From Xylaria sp. FL1777 (Eukaryota > Ascomycota > Sordariomycetes > Xylariales > Xylariaceae): DNA of 64,000 bases. The notes under the pieces are model-generated. The model saw only the letters and a list, made by a program, of their open reading frames with translations. It was not told the origin of the DNA and did not search any database. The DNA lies in the NCBI GenBank assembly GCA_022578965.1, contig MU400542.1, forward strand, positions 124,001 through 188,000. Direction: 5' to 3'. Position 1 is the first letter of the stretch; every line of letters begins with the position of its first letter. Below, piece after piece: positions 11,514-22,712 of this stretch. The translations under genes were made by a program, and so were the position numbers.

Positions 11514-13323
11514 ATGAACTACAGTGAGACTTAGCGTCCTTCTGAGAACTAGTAATTGAGAATTGAAGGCCGGCTAGCTATATCGATTGACACTAAAAGC
11601 ACACCCGGGATTGGTAGTTGACGCTGGCCTTCCGTTCCGAGATAATTTATCATCATGTCGAGAGGGGTGGCCAGCTCTATGTAGGTATTCGTTTTCCTGG
11701 CGAATTCGTACCCGTATAGACTCCTCGCGCATAAGTAGGAAATCAGTGCTTGAATTACAAATAACCACTCCTATTTTAGTCGCAGCCTAACTCGCTTAGC
11801 AGTAGGCGCTGCTTTTCAATTGCCATTCAACTGGTTATTTGCAATCGAAAGACCGATAATGAGGGCCAGCGATCGCTTTGTTAAGGTTGTGACGGAAACG
11901 GAGTCCTACGCGTGTGGGTGATGGGTCGCGGATAGTCCATATACCGAGTTGGGGCACCTGATGCCTGCAAGTGATCTCGGTCATCAATCCCAAGGGACAA
12001 TGGCCAGATGTTGATACATGTATCGCTGGCTACATGTAGTTGGAAGCGGCTTGCTGATTGAGTGGCCAGCTCCTGATATTTCAAAGCACTGACGTAGTAG
12101 AAACACTTTCCACTTCAGAAAATCAGGTAATCTTTGGTAAGAGGTTAGTGTTACTAGGCCCAGAAGGTAAGGCCTACTGCTTTGCTTTATATACTATCTA
12201 GTACATACGCATATGTAGCGCGAGAGGTGTTACGCCAACACGTGTATGGTTTCCATGTTTGTTACTTATAGTACCTAAGACAGTACATGTAGGTACTTAC
12301 TTATATAATGATATAATGTGCATGCGACACCACATGTAGATGCTGTGCACTGCCTACACCACTGCACTTCTCCATACGCAGCACACCTCTACCCGAACCG
12401 AGCTTACTACTACGTACGTACTTACATCTAAGAGTAGAGAGCTGCACTAAAGCCTGGTATATGCTGCCTACTAGTCAAATACCTTTTCGTCTGTCTTCGT
12501 CTTGAGCACAATAGCCAGTGACACATGGTGCAGATCTTCGCTGTCTACCTATTTTAGATTGGTGCATGTCCAGATGTCTATAGAGATCAACCCCTTTTGG
12601 GGAATGCCGGTGACTGGGTACCTAAGGTACATCAACTCATAAACGGGTTACACATGTACTGCCAGGCGATTGTGCAAAAGGGACGCAGGGTTAATATAAT
12701 AATTGTTGAATGCTACTCCCCTGCTTCTATCAACATTGCACTTGCTGAGGTATATGCCTTAGGTACCGCGATGTGGTACTTGTTGTCCGCATGTTGTGGG
12801 TCTTCTGGGATGAGCAGGGGCCAATAGACTGGAGCTCATGCCCAAGGTACCTACGTAGCGAGGTAGCAGCAGGTACCAACAGCCTTGAGACCGCGAATTC
12901 CACCGAAGCCACCCGACTGGGGCTGACGGACCAGGTACCTTTGGAGTGTTAAATCTGGCCAGCTTCTATCAAATGTTGTCATTTTCTGGGACCGACATCA
13001 TTAATATTAATGTACTTTTCCCTCCTTTCGCAACGCCTCGCCTATCCCTTGTCCTCAACTTCCGAACCCTAGGGGTACAAACGCCTTTACCAGACCTAAC
13101 ACTACAACCTCATCATCATTTATCATTGTCACTATTACACTGTAGCATACTACCACCGACGTCGACATAGAATTCGACGACCACGGCCACGGCCACGGCG
13201 TCGGCCACGTCCCTGCTCCCTATTAGCGTCGTCTCTGTGTCTTGATCCCGCCCGACCCGGCCGACAGTTCCCCAAGAGTCTTCCTGTTGCTGGGTTCGCA
13301 ACGAACCCCCAGTCTCGGTTGCG

Positions 13324-16300
13324 ATGAATACCATTCAGCAAAAATGCCGGCCCAAACACCAAGTCCTGGTTCTCAAGTGCTATCCCCGGACCACTAAGGG
13401 TGCAGTCGACATCAAACCCAACTCGAGTGAACTCAGCTATCTTCTGTTCTACGCCACGTCACGACGCTCCAAGATTCAAAAGATCGGCCAATTCCTCGAG
13501 AAGAAGACGGCTAGTGACGTCTGGAGGCTGCGCATCGGGTGAGTCTTTTTTCCTTCCGCAGTTTAGTATATACATGTCCTGAACGGTTGCTTACGCTTGT
13601 GCGCCTTAGAAATGTTCAGGTCACCTTGCAGATCCTCGCTGCCTTGATTGAGAAGTGCCCAAAAGACCTGCCTCTCTTCGCACAAAATGTCCTTAAGATC
13701 CTCGGACTTATCCTCCGCTCTAACGACATTACCATGGTAGAGGCCTCACTGCCTACCTTTGAGACTTTTTGTGACCATCACGATGTGTCGTCATTATTTG
13801 CCGACCAGGCCTATCTGCACCAATATGAAGAGGTGGTACACGCATATGCGGCTTGCGCTTCAACCCGCGTGACGCCGGGAAAAGGGACACCCAGCAAATC
13901 CGTCGCTCTCCGCTGGCGAAACGCCGGCCTAGGAGCCATCAAGAGCATTGCAACCTCGGATGCCTTATCCTCAGTATCTGGACGCCAGCTGGACGTTTTA
14001 GTGCCCATGATACTGGAGAATCTTTGGACTGACGATGAAGATTTCTTGGATGTCTTGCTACAGCGCGCGCAAATGGAGGAGAAAGTCGATTCAAACGCGT
14101 TATTGCGACGTAGAACGAGTGTATCGACCGTGAGAACAGCAGGGACCGGGGGCGACACGAATCCTATAGCCATCTCCGGCACGTCCGGCGATATCGACAA
14201 GCTAGCCGAGGAAGATACAGGCGTGGCCGCAATGCAATGTCTAAAGCAGATATTTGTAATACCGAACCGACCGCAGCTACATGGAGCTACCACTGCATTG
14301 CTGAAGTTTACCCGAGAACGCATATTCCAGAAAGAAGTAGTATTAAAGACTCGGTCTGACGGTAGTCAAGATGGTGGCTGGGCAATCAAGATCTTTGATC
14401 TAATTACGAGGTGGGCGCCAGTGCAAGATCGATATGCCATCATGGTTACAGCTATGGATGCAATGTTGCGGACCCCGCCGTCTAGAGATAACATTGACGA
14501 GCTGATCGTTCTGGCAGCCATTGTCGGCTCTCTGCTGCGCTCAGACATTAACTTGATAGGCTTAAGCGTCATCGACGTCCTCCTTAGTTTGATACAGCAC
14601 CTAAAGCGAATCTTGCGGTATTGCTCAAGCTCGCAAGACAATACCTCATCTAGCGCGAGTCGTGAAGGCGAGCCGATATCAGACGCCCCCGAGCAGATTT
14701 CATCTAAGCAGCGCAACCTGTTAGACCGTATTCAGCAATGCATGGGGGACCTTGCTACCCACGTATACTATGCTGATCAAATTTCGGATATGATTGCTGC
14801 GATCTTGTTACAATTGAAGCCACACCCCAGTGCCCCAGAGCTCAAAGCAACTGCCGAAAAGCCCAGTAACCCGACTGGCTCAGCCGCCTCGACAGGCAAT
14901 GTCTCGGAAGAACAATTTCAACTGGATAGCTACTTTGCTAAGGATCTGGCAAAGACAACTGCACTGAGAGCTATAAGGTCGATTTTGATGATCGCCAATC
15001 CCAAGACGAAGCTGAGTGGAAATATCAGCTTGAGAAGAAATAAAGTCCCTATCCAGGTGTGGGAAGGAACTCAGTGGCTGCTGCGGGATCCTGATGGGCA
15101 GGTTCGCAAAGCATACGTAGATGCAGTCACCACATGGCTTGACAGAGAAACTACACGAGCTGATTTAACAGCTCGAGATGATTTGAGCCACGATTCTTCG
15201 CGAGTGAACAACCGCGAAGGTCTTCCCGCCGGTACCACCCGCAGAGCTGTCTCAAGTGCTTCTATCAGAGAGAAGCCGAGCAGGCCGCATCGATTATACT
15301 TTCTACTGCTCCTTCATCTTGCTATATATGACACGGCACTACAGTATATCGAGTTCGATACAGACCTAGCCATGCTTCACATTTTGCTTACAAAGCTTGT
15401 TACTCGACTAGGAGTGAATGCTGCTAGGTTCGGTCTTCCCATGATTTTCCGGCTCCAAGAAGATATACAAGAAGTGGAGACACCGTTGTCGAAGGTGCGC
15501 TTAGGCTGTCTCTGTCATGGCTACTTTTGGGCACTGAGTGAACAATTTGACTTTGAATCTTCTGTCATTGGTAGAACTATTCATAGCGAAATTGCTCGAC
15601 GGCGGAGTAAGAATTTTTGGGTCGAAGGAGTACACGTTCCAACTCCCTCACTGGCATCCATCGGGACTCCCGGGCTATTGAGTCAACAACGCAAGATGTC
15701 TATCCACGAAATCGAGTCAGAGGCGCTTCTACCATTTGATGACCGCTTGACAATGGTCGACTGTATTTGTACTAATTATCGAGACGGAGCTACCTCTCCA
15801 CCAGTGAGCCCTTCCGCATCACCTGCTCGAGGGATCTCAAGTCCTATGTTAAGCTCGACGCTCAGTACAATCCCTCCCGTTAATGATCAGGAGGAACTAC
15901 CGGCCAAGTTCAGAGAAGAAATGTTAATGGAATGGACCCGAGAGGCTGCCATCGCCACCATACAAGAAGGCAGTAAATCTGCGTCCCTTAGTGGATCCAA
16001 AACTGGAACGACAGCAACAAAGAGGAATCGTCTTGCTGTTAATAAGCCTACGACTAATGGCCAGGAGCCGAGTCGGCCTAGTTCTACCTATGTCGCGCAG
16101 AACAACTTGCAACCATCATCAAACGCTGGTATACCTGGAGCTCCTCGCAAATCAAGCGTGAGAAGCCGCGGCTCCGGGAAAAGCGGCTCCGTTCGAGGTG
16201 TTGTCGCGTCTGTTGAACAGCTCAAGTCAGCCCTCACCGGTGATCCTGCCAGGCCACAAACATTCCATTTAGTCGACACAGTACAAGAGGACGACAACAG

Positions 16301-16766
16301 TAGTGACAGTATGGTCAGCTATGAATTCTCGCCTTCGGAAGCCTCCTTTAATCCGCAAGCGCCCGAGGTTAATGAGACCAATGAAATAATCCAGCCCCAA
16401 ACACGACCGAGATCTCGTGAGAACAAAGGTCTTGGTGACTCTGGTGGCCCTTTAACATCACATCCCATGGATGTCAGCGACCACGACGAAGATGAAGTGC
16501 CTCCAGTGCCGCCACTCCCCGCCTCCTACATTGGGTTGTCTTCAGAACCAGACACAGGACTCGAGCCATCGCTCCGAATCTCACTTCAAGATCATGGCGT
16601 CAAAACTCCAAAGCGAAGCATCAAGAGCCGGGAAGGTGAAGGGACCACCGGCATTTTTATCGATTCTAGTGTTACCAACACCATGGATCTTCAGTCGTTG
16701 CTGAGGGGCATTGACAGCAAGTCTAGACAGAACACAATTGGTAATCTTAGCCGACCCCCTTACTAA
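13324..16766 (+). CDS. efr3: Efr3-type plasma-membrane scaffold protein
   Basis: Efr3 anchors the Stt4 phosphatidylinositol 4-kinase complex (with Ypp1/TTC7) to the plasma membrane, supporting PI4P synthesis. Two exons, 13324-13538 and 13610-16766, encode 1123 residues; the 71-base intron runs GTGAGT to TTAG and keeps phase. The start at 13324 is chosen because the N-terminus MNTIQQKCRPKHQVLVLKCY is the conserved opening of the family, with Cys8 and Cys19 near basic residues as candidate acylation sites. It continues KPNSSELSYLL and FLEKKTASDVW, and after the intron NVQVTLQILAALIEK and TMVEASLPTFE. The first 650 or so residues look like a helical armadillo/HEAT solenoid. The C-terminal 350 are Ser/Pro-rich, probably disordered, and hold a PPVPPLP motif. 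ATP12 follows about 580 bases downstream on the same strand. Confidence 0.93.
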
Positions 16767-17349
16767 TAAGAGAGAGAATCTACTATGCTAGGTATTTTTT
16801 TTTTTTGTTTTTGGCACTTGATGGGTATCATATTTCGCGAAGTAGCGCACGGTGCTAAAACGCAATTAAATAGAAATAGCTGGGTGGAGTTTAACGGATA
16901 TGTTGTAAGGTTACATGGTATAATCGTGTTCAACAAGAGTATATTATCTGTAGCATGACAAAGAGAGAAAATAGAACGCTTATAGAAAGAGACGGTATGT
17001 AGGGCATAACCTGCGGACCCTCCAGCTAGAACTGTCTCTTGTTATCATTTTACTTTTCGCCTGTATAAGATACTCCGTTTCGAAATGTTGCCTTGAAAGC
17101 CTTAAATGGCACTGGAACTCTATAATCAAGCCACTAACTACCGTGATTCGACGACTTTTATAGGTACCCTAGTGATTATGTAGGTACGCAGCCTATATGC
17201 TAAACGAGCTGACGCTTTTCTCTAGTACCTGCATTATCGATAACCAAGCTACGTCAAAAGATTTAGAGGTATCTAAGTAGTAGCAATGATAATAACACCT
17301 CCTCGCCATTAAACCGCATCACTAGAGGCAACTCACATAGACTATAGCT
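16767..17349. other. EFR3-ATP12 intergenic region
   Basis: Contains a 12-base T run at 16795-16806 just after the EFR3 stop, likely in its 3' end, then AT-rich DNA leading to ATP12. No gene seen. Confidence 0.6.
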
Positions 17350-18582
17350 ATGAAGGCGCCTACACAAGTCGCACTACGTTTTGCACCCCGCCGATCGGGC
17401 TCTTCATCCGGACACGCCTCCCTCCTGCTCGCCGCCCGCCACGTTCATTCCACATCCGCCTCACCTGCTACTGTTTCCCCCATCCATCATATAGGGCCGC
17501 CGCCCCAGCCTCCGCGTCCAGCGGCCGATAGCACTAACGCGCGCCTGGAGCGACGGAAGAAGCATGCCGCCCTGCTAGAGAAAGCGCAGGAGATCCGGGC
17601 GTCGACCCGGCGCTCCTCAGCCACGGGCACCAAAGACAGCCAAGATAACCAATCCACACCAACGACCCCGCTTGCACGCCGACGGTTCTGGAAACACGTG
17701 CACGTGCGCGAGGGCGACGGCGCACTGGAGGTCCATCTCGACACGCGCCCGCTGCGACGGCCGACGAACAAGGAGATCGTGCGCTTGCCAGCGACCAAGC
17801 CGCTGCTCGCCGCCGCGCTGGCGCTCGAGTGGGACCTGCTCGTCTCGGCGCAGCAGGCCACCAAGCAGCATCTCATCCCCCTGACGAGCCTCGTGTGCCG
17901 CGCACTCGACATCGCCGACGACGACGCGGGAAGGGACGTGGGCGGGGAGAAAGGGGAGGGGAGGGAGAGGGCGAAGGAGGAGAGCGCCGTGGACGGGAGT
18001 CTGCGCACCGGCATCGCCCGCATGCTCATGCGCTACCTCGACACGGACTCGCTCCTCTGCTGGGTGCCCCCGCCGCGCCACGGCCACGACGCCCCGGACG
18101 CGGCCGGGAACACCCTCCGGGAACTCCAGAAGCGGGCCGCCGAGGACGTCGTGGCGTACCTGAGCACCCACGTCTGGCCCGGCGTCGAGATCGAGCCCGT
18201 GCTGGATGGCGAGAGCATCATGCCCCGCGGCCAGAAACCCGAGACGCGCCTGGTCATCGAGGGCTGGATCATGGGGCTCAGTCCGTGGGAACTGGCCGGC
18301 TTGGAGAGGGCCGTGCTCGCTGGGAAGGGGGTGCTGGGCGCGGCGCGGCTGCTCGCCGAGTGGAGCGAGGGCTTCGTCGGGGTGCGCGGGCTGGATGATG
18401 CCGGTGACGGTGAGAAGCGGACGTTTGGCGTTGAGGAGGCGGCCAAGTTGGCGAGTATCGAGGTCGATTGGCAGATTGGGAACTGGGGAGAGGTGGAGGA
18501 TACGCACGATGTCGAGAAGGAAGATCTGCGGCGCCAGCTCGGGAGCGTGGTGCTGCTTGTTGGCGGTACCGGGAAGCAATAG
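17350..18582 (+). CDS. atp12: Mitochondrial F1-ATPase assembly factor Atp12
   Basis: Atp12 is a mitochondrial matrix chaperone that binds the F1 alpha subunit before assembly of the F1 ATPase. A single uninterrupted exon encodes 410 residues, longer than yeast Atp12 because of a long N-terminus and an insertion. The first 40 residues are rich in Arg, Ser and Ala with no acidic residues, as in a matrix-targeting presequence. The family domain starts near residue 110 with RRFWKHVHVREGDGALEVHL, then LDTRPLRRPTNKEIVRLP, LALEWDLLVSAQQ, LIPLTSLVCRALDIA, MRYLDTDSLLCW and, near the C-terminus, RLVIEGWIMGLSPWELAGLE. A Gly/Glu/Lys-rich insertion follows the CRALDIADDD segment. Base composition is visibly more GC-rich than in flanking DNA, which also creates long antisense open frames that are not genes. 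Confidence 0.93.
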   Translation: MKAPTQVALRFAPRRSGSSSGHASLLLAARHVHSTSASPATVSPIHHIGPPPQPPRPAADSTNARLERRKKHAALLEKAQEIRASTRRSSATGTKDSQDNQSTPTTPLARRRFWKHVHVREGDGALEVHLDTRPLRRPTNKEIVRLPATKPLLAAALALEWDLLVSAQQATKQHLIPLTSLVCRALDIADDDAGRDVGGEKGEGRERAKEESAVDGSLRTGIARMLMRYLDTDSLLCWVPPPRHGHDAPDAAGNTLRELQKRAAEDVVAYLSTHVWPGVEIEPVLDGESIMPRGQKPETRLVIEGWIMGLSPWELAGLERAVLAGKGVLGAARLLAEWSEGFVGVRGLDDAGDGEKRTFGVEEAAKLASIEVDWQIGNWGEVEDTHDVEKEDLRRQLGSVVLLVGGTGKQ

Positions 18583-20717
18583 ATTGGCCATGATGATGAT
18601 GAATATGCATTATGAAGGGCCGCTGTATACGTAAATGTATATTTTGGAACTACTGTATTAATTAATCTAGACTGGCATACCGGATGGTCAGCCGACATAT
18701 GTTATGAGTTGGCATGCTGAGCAAGGGGCATCTGAACTTGTAAATAGGGTGTCTATAGGCTTATTAGATAACTTTTCAGTGCGTCTTAGATGAGATTGCA
18801 AGATACCAAAAGCAATGTCGCCACGATACAAATGAGAGTCACGAATTATTAGCATTAGGAATACCTTTTTCAGCTAGCGAGGATGTGGATAAATGGGAGG
18901 GAGTGGAAAGTGTGTGGCTGTTTATATGAGCAGAGAGAGAGAAAACTACATTATAATCTTAATGAGATATCGACTCTATATTCTGTGGACTGTCTGTATG
19001 CCATTTCAGATTATGTGCGAAAATATTCGCCACGTCGATGCTTCGAGATCATGTTCTGTCTAAGACATCACCAACTTAAACTTCTTAGTAAGACACGGAC
19101 GGCGCAAAAGGCCTACAGATATGAGAGTTATTGTCCCTTCGAGTTCGTTATTGGTGGTAGACGTCCTCGTAGTGGTTAGGCTGAGTGATAACCAACGCGA
19201 TACCGGGGCCATGTCTATTTGATGGAGCGCTTTGCGTAGAAGATGTGTTTTTCATGTTAGAATAGCTAGCGACTTAAATCAAGGTTGTTCACCGACAGAC
19301 TCGAAGATGGAAACTATCTACCTTCTCATCGAGCTACTCCTGCTGCTCTGTTTATTGAGTGGACGAGATCAAAGTGTGAAATGAAGTTGAAGGGAATGAT
19401 GAAGAACGCAATTCTCAGCTTCAAAAGACGTGCGTGTTATATATCATTAATATGGCCAGCCTCATTCAGCTTATGTGATTTGTCTCGAATTCTTGGACTA
19501 CAACTGGGTTGGCATTGCTTTTGAAGTCCATGTGAGTGAGTTACTTAGGTCTGATTAGGAGCGTGCCCTCGAGTAGAGCTTACCGTGATCTCCATTTGTC
19601 TCATAATGGTCAATCTGCATGGGAGATATCTGGGTGACCTTATGAGTCCAGAGCGTTATATAAACTATTATATCTCAATCGATGCAGCCGTGGAGTAATA
19701 AGAAAGTTGTTAACTGCTGTGGCTGGTCTTTTTTCACATCAGAAATATGCTAGATTGGAATCGACAACGGCTTAGAAGCAGAGGCTTTCAAATGATTCCA
19801 GATAGAAAATACTTGGGGGTTCATAATGTAGACGCGACTGCTTAACGACTTGAGTGCAGGGGAGAGATCTGCATGCCAAGAGCTCTTCGATTCAGTAGTG
19901 GTGATCTACTAAGCTCATGGTGATCTATTCAACATCTTATACCTCGGGATTGGGAAGTAATGGTACTCAAACTTCGAGAAGTGAGGGTGTCCGTGGTATG
20001 ATGCGCCGATAGGTCACAATATGAAGAAGCCTAATATTTTATGACCAGCTCTTATTATATAGCAGTACAAATTTAGAGCACTCTTATGACTACCATAGCC
20101 TTGTATTCTAAGATTTTGAATGCACGAGATCATTGTGATGATAGCTCCGGACTACAAAATCTGTTTGAACTAGATAGAGCGAAGTATAAACTAGAAATAA
20201 TAATAAAAACTTAAAAAGGTCACCGTCCTAATTCATATTCAGTCATTGACCTGAATAAGGGGCTCCTGTAGCTTTCAACTAGGTGAACGCTATAGGCATC
20301 TCCGTCGCAACAAATTTTTAGAAGGCAGGTACTTCAAAAAGAATCTGACTTTAGTACTATTTACATATGTAGTTACACTGCATTCACAGATACTGGTCAT
20401 TAAGTTGTACTGTGCTGTATCAGAGCGTTGTTTGAGATTGGCGTATTATGTTGCGGTTGCCTGGGAAAATGAAAGCGCGTGTTTGCACCCCACCCACACT
20501 GTATAGGACTACCTGACCGTACGTACTTGGTACATGGGCGGGCAGGGTGCGAACGAGCAACGTTTGCGCCATCGAGCCTACCTCCCAAAAAATGTTACAG
20601 CAACCCAACCAACTCAGCTTCCTTTTATCTGCACATTCTCGTCTTGGGGCGGTGCAGATTCATCTCCAGTGCAGGCCCAATCTAAGAAAGACGAGCCGTT
20701 GCGCATGGGGTTTCACA
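18583..20717. other. 2.1 kb gene-free interval
   Basis: Open frames here are short (for example 18883-19179 and 19285-19524) and carry no recognisable motif. The right end should hold the promoter and leader of the gene at 20718, including an in-frame upstream ATG at 20592. Confidence 0.5.
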
Positions 20718-20725
20718 ATGGATAG
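20705..20725 (+). promoter_or_regulatory. Overlapping upstream ORF
   Basis: ATG at 20705 opens six codons and stops at 20723-20725, overlapping the ATG at 20718 in another frame. If transcription starts upstream of 20705, ribosomes using it would bypass the 20718 start. Whether it is transcribed is not visible. Confidence 0.45.
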
Positions 20726-22262
20726 AAGCTACGTTCCGCCTTTTCGACGTCGCGCTGCTGGCGACGCGGATGCACCTCCAACCGAAGACGCCTCCAATCA
20801 ACTACGTCAAAGCACTCGCCATAATAGCCGGACCGCGTATAGCGAGCAAGGTAACCGGGGATATGGTCGAGGAGGTTGGAGAGAACGACAGCAGAAAGAC
20901 TTCTATAAGAAACAGAAGCCACAGGCCGTCGATCCGTCTGAGTTCTACCATGAATACGAGATCCACAACCATTTCTGCGGCCGTGAAAGCGATGCCAGAC
21001 GCTCACGTAGCAGTACTTTGCACGACTCCAAGAGCCGCCCTGAGGAGCTCTCTCATGTGTTACTCTTCACCGGCGCGAACCCGCGTTGGCCTCGTGACCG
21101 CATCGTCTTTGCCAAGACGAATCTGAATATGCTGCCAGAATATGCAGTGAAGAAAGCCGAGTATGGAGAATGGGACATCGCGGACAGGGTCCGCGGCGCC
21201 GGAGCAGCTGCGAAGTCTGCCGAAGATGGATCCATCAAGGCAATCGAGAACAAGGACGCCGTCACGGTCCCCGATAGACATAGAACTGAGGCCGTGACCG
21301 AAGCTACACTTGCAGAGGCTCAGACCATTTCTGCTTCTGGATCGGTTGATCAAGGCAACAAGTATGAAATCAAACAAGTTCATACACAAGACGGCGACTC
21401 GACTACGGCAATTCAGGAGCCAAGCTCTTCTAGCCAGCCCGATGGCGACGAAACAGAAAAATCTACGTTGGAAGGAAATACAAACAATGAGAAGCGAGAA
21501 GATCAAGACGCAAGCTTGCAGATCGAAGGAACTGGTGATCACCAGAGCCAAGCTACCCCTATCTCTACTCCTTCACCTGTCAAACCAACGAGTCATCTGA
21601 CGCACACGAACCACATAACAGAGGCGCAACCCGTTCCATCACTCACCCAATCTACCGCAACGAGCAACCGCATGGAATATGCCGATATCTGTCTCGTTCA
21701 ATCAACCGAATCATCCCACGAGCCCGAGGTGCCTGAGCCCATCCGCCCCGCCATCGCACCTATCGAATATGTACCCGCCAATCCGCTCCCCATTGCTGCC
21801 TTTGAAGAGCGGCGGATCCAAGGTCGCCGCAATGGAGGGCTCCAAGCCCGGTTCGAATTCAAGGGCTGGTTTAAGGTGTCGCGTGTCAACATCCTTGCAC
21901 CGCACTCCGCCCAGCTCGTGCGCATGCTGCAGCAGAAATGGGAGCGCAAGGATCGCTTCGGTAAAGTGATATCGACTAAACTCCGGGATGCTTCTGCGTG
22001 GAATGCGTCTCTTGCTCATGAATGGGCCGTCGTCCACTTCGAGCTCGTAGAGAGGGAGGGCGCCCCGCCTCCTCCGCAGATCGAGAAGTTGCCTGAATCC
22101 GAGCTACCTGTTGCTATTGAGAACAAAGAGACGAGGAGTGTCAATGAGATGCTGACGGATATGAGATTGAACGATGGTCGCAGAGATAGACGGGAGCTCG
22201 AGAACCCCTCGCATGCGACGACGGTGAAGTCAGAGGAGTGCCCAAGCAAAGACGCTGAGTAG
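20718..22262 (+). CDS. Conserved fungal protein of unknown function
   Basis: One exon of 514 residues from the ATG at 20718, chosen because MDRSYVPPFRRRA looks like a conserved opening and the context CACAATGG is good. The same frame stays open upstream to an ATG at 20592 (556 residues), so the start is uncertain. The N-terminal third is basic and Arg/Gly-rich (RGYGRGGWRERQQKDFY) and includes DPSEFYHEYEIHNHFC and LLFTGANPRWPRDRIVFAKT, which look like an ordered conserved core. The middle is acidic and Ser/Thr/Gln-rich, probably disordered. A second ordered block near residues 360-440 includes RRNGGLQARFEFKGWFKV and LVRMLQQKWERKDRFGK. The Arg/Gly segment suggests RNA association, but this is inference. 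It is convergent with the hydrolase at 22713-23931. Confidence 0.8.
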   Translation: MDRSYVPPFRRRAAGDADAPPTEDASNQLRQSTRHNSRTAYSEQGNRGYGRGGWRERQQKDFYKKQKPQAVDPSEFYHEYEIHNHFCGRESDARRSRSSTLHDSKSRPEELSHVLLFTGANPRWPRDRIVFAKTNLNMLPEYAVKKAEYGEWDIADRVRGAGAAAKSAEDGSIKAIENKDAVTVPDRHRTEAVTEATLAEAQTISASGSVDQGNKYEIKQVHTQDGDSTTAIQEPSSSSQPDGDETEKSTLEGNTNNEKREDQDASLQIEGTGDHQSQATPISTPSPVKPTSHLTHTNHITEAQPVPSLTQSTATSNRMEYADICLVQSTESSHEPEVPEPIRPAIAPIEYVPANPLPIAAFEERRIQGRRNGGLQARFEFKGWFKVSRVNILAPHSAQLVRMLQQKWERKDRFGKVISTKLRDASAWNASLAHEWAVVHFELVEREGAPPPPQIEKLPESELPVAIENKETRSVNEMLTDMRLNDGRRDRRELENPSHATTVKSEECPSKDAE

Positions 22263-22712
22263 GCAACGTGGGTGTTGAAGAGTTTATGCCTTACCGCAGG
22301 GCTTCAGAATCCTTCTCAGGCTAAAAGGGGCTATCTAAAGGTCCCTATGGTCATTTGCGGAGGAGTTTGGTTATGATAGCTGGCGTTCAGAGAAGTTGAC
22401 TCAAGGTGAAGAGTCCTGTATGCGCATCAACGTAATCACTACGAGCGTGTGGTACGGACGGGTCTGTTATGACAAAATAGGACAATCCTATGTGATGATA
22501 AAGTTCATCTACCATAGATCGGCATTGAGATCCGCACGTTCGTAATTGAAAGCTATTGTGAAATTTTTATCATTATGTTCGGTGGCTATACTACGTTGAG
22601 ATTCCAGCAGCATAATAGCCGCCAGTCAGCTATAGTTGGACAGCCCATGCTATTGGTCTCGACTTATAAGACTTGAAGTAGACACTTTTTGTGCGCTGCG
22701 TTTATTAGATGA
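22263..22712. other. Intergenic region between convergent genes
   Basis: About 450 bases between the stop codons of the unknown protein and the dienelactone hydrolase. No coding signal. Confidence 0.6.

Larger units (their letters stand above)
8568..13323. other. 4.8 kb gene-free interval
   Basis: The first few hundred bases are probably the promoter of the APC permease. Beyond that only short open frames occur, none recognisable. Visible features are a 17-base T run at 10722-10738, a 14-base perfect palindrome at 11500-11513, TACCTACCTAC and TAGGTAC motifs (for example near 8820 and 12290), and many TA steps, in keeping with old repeat DNA. The last 300 bases before EFR3 are pyrimidine-rich and likely form its promoter and 5' leader. 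Confidence 0.5.

Noticed and set aside
13811..14323. 170-codon antisense frame inside EFR3
   Set aside because: It is opposite conserved EFR3 sequence and carries no recognisable motif.
17617..18591. Long antisense open frame (324 codons) opposite ATP12
   Set aside because: It is a shadow of the GC-rich ATP12 exon, with repetitive Arg/Pro/Ala-biased content and no motif; the sense strand matches Atp12 throughout.
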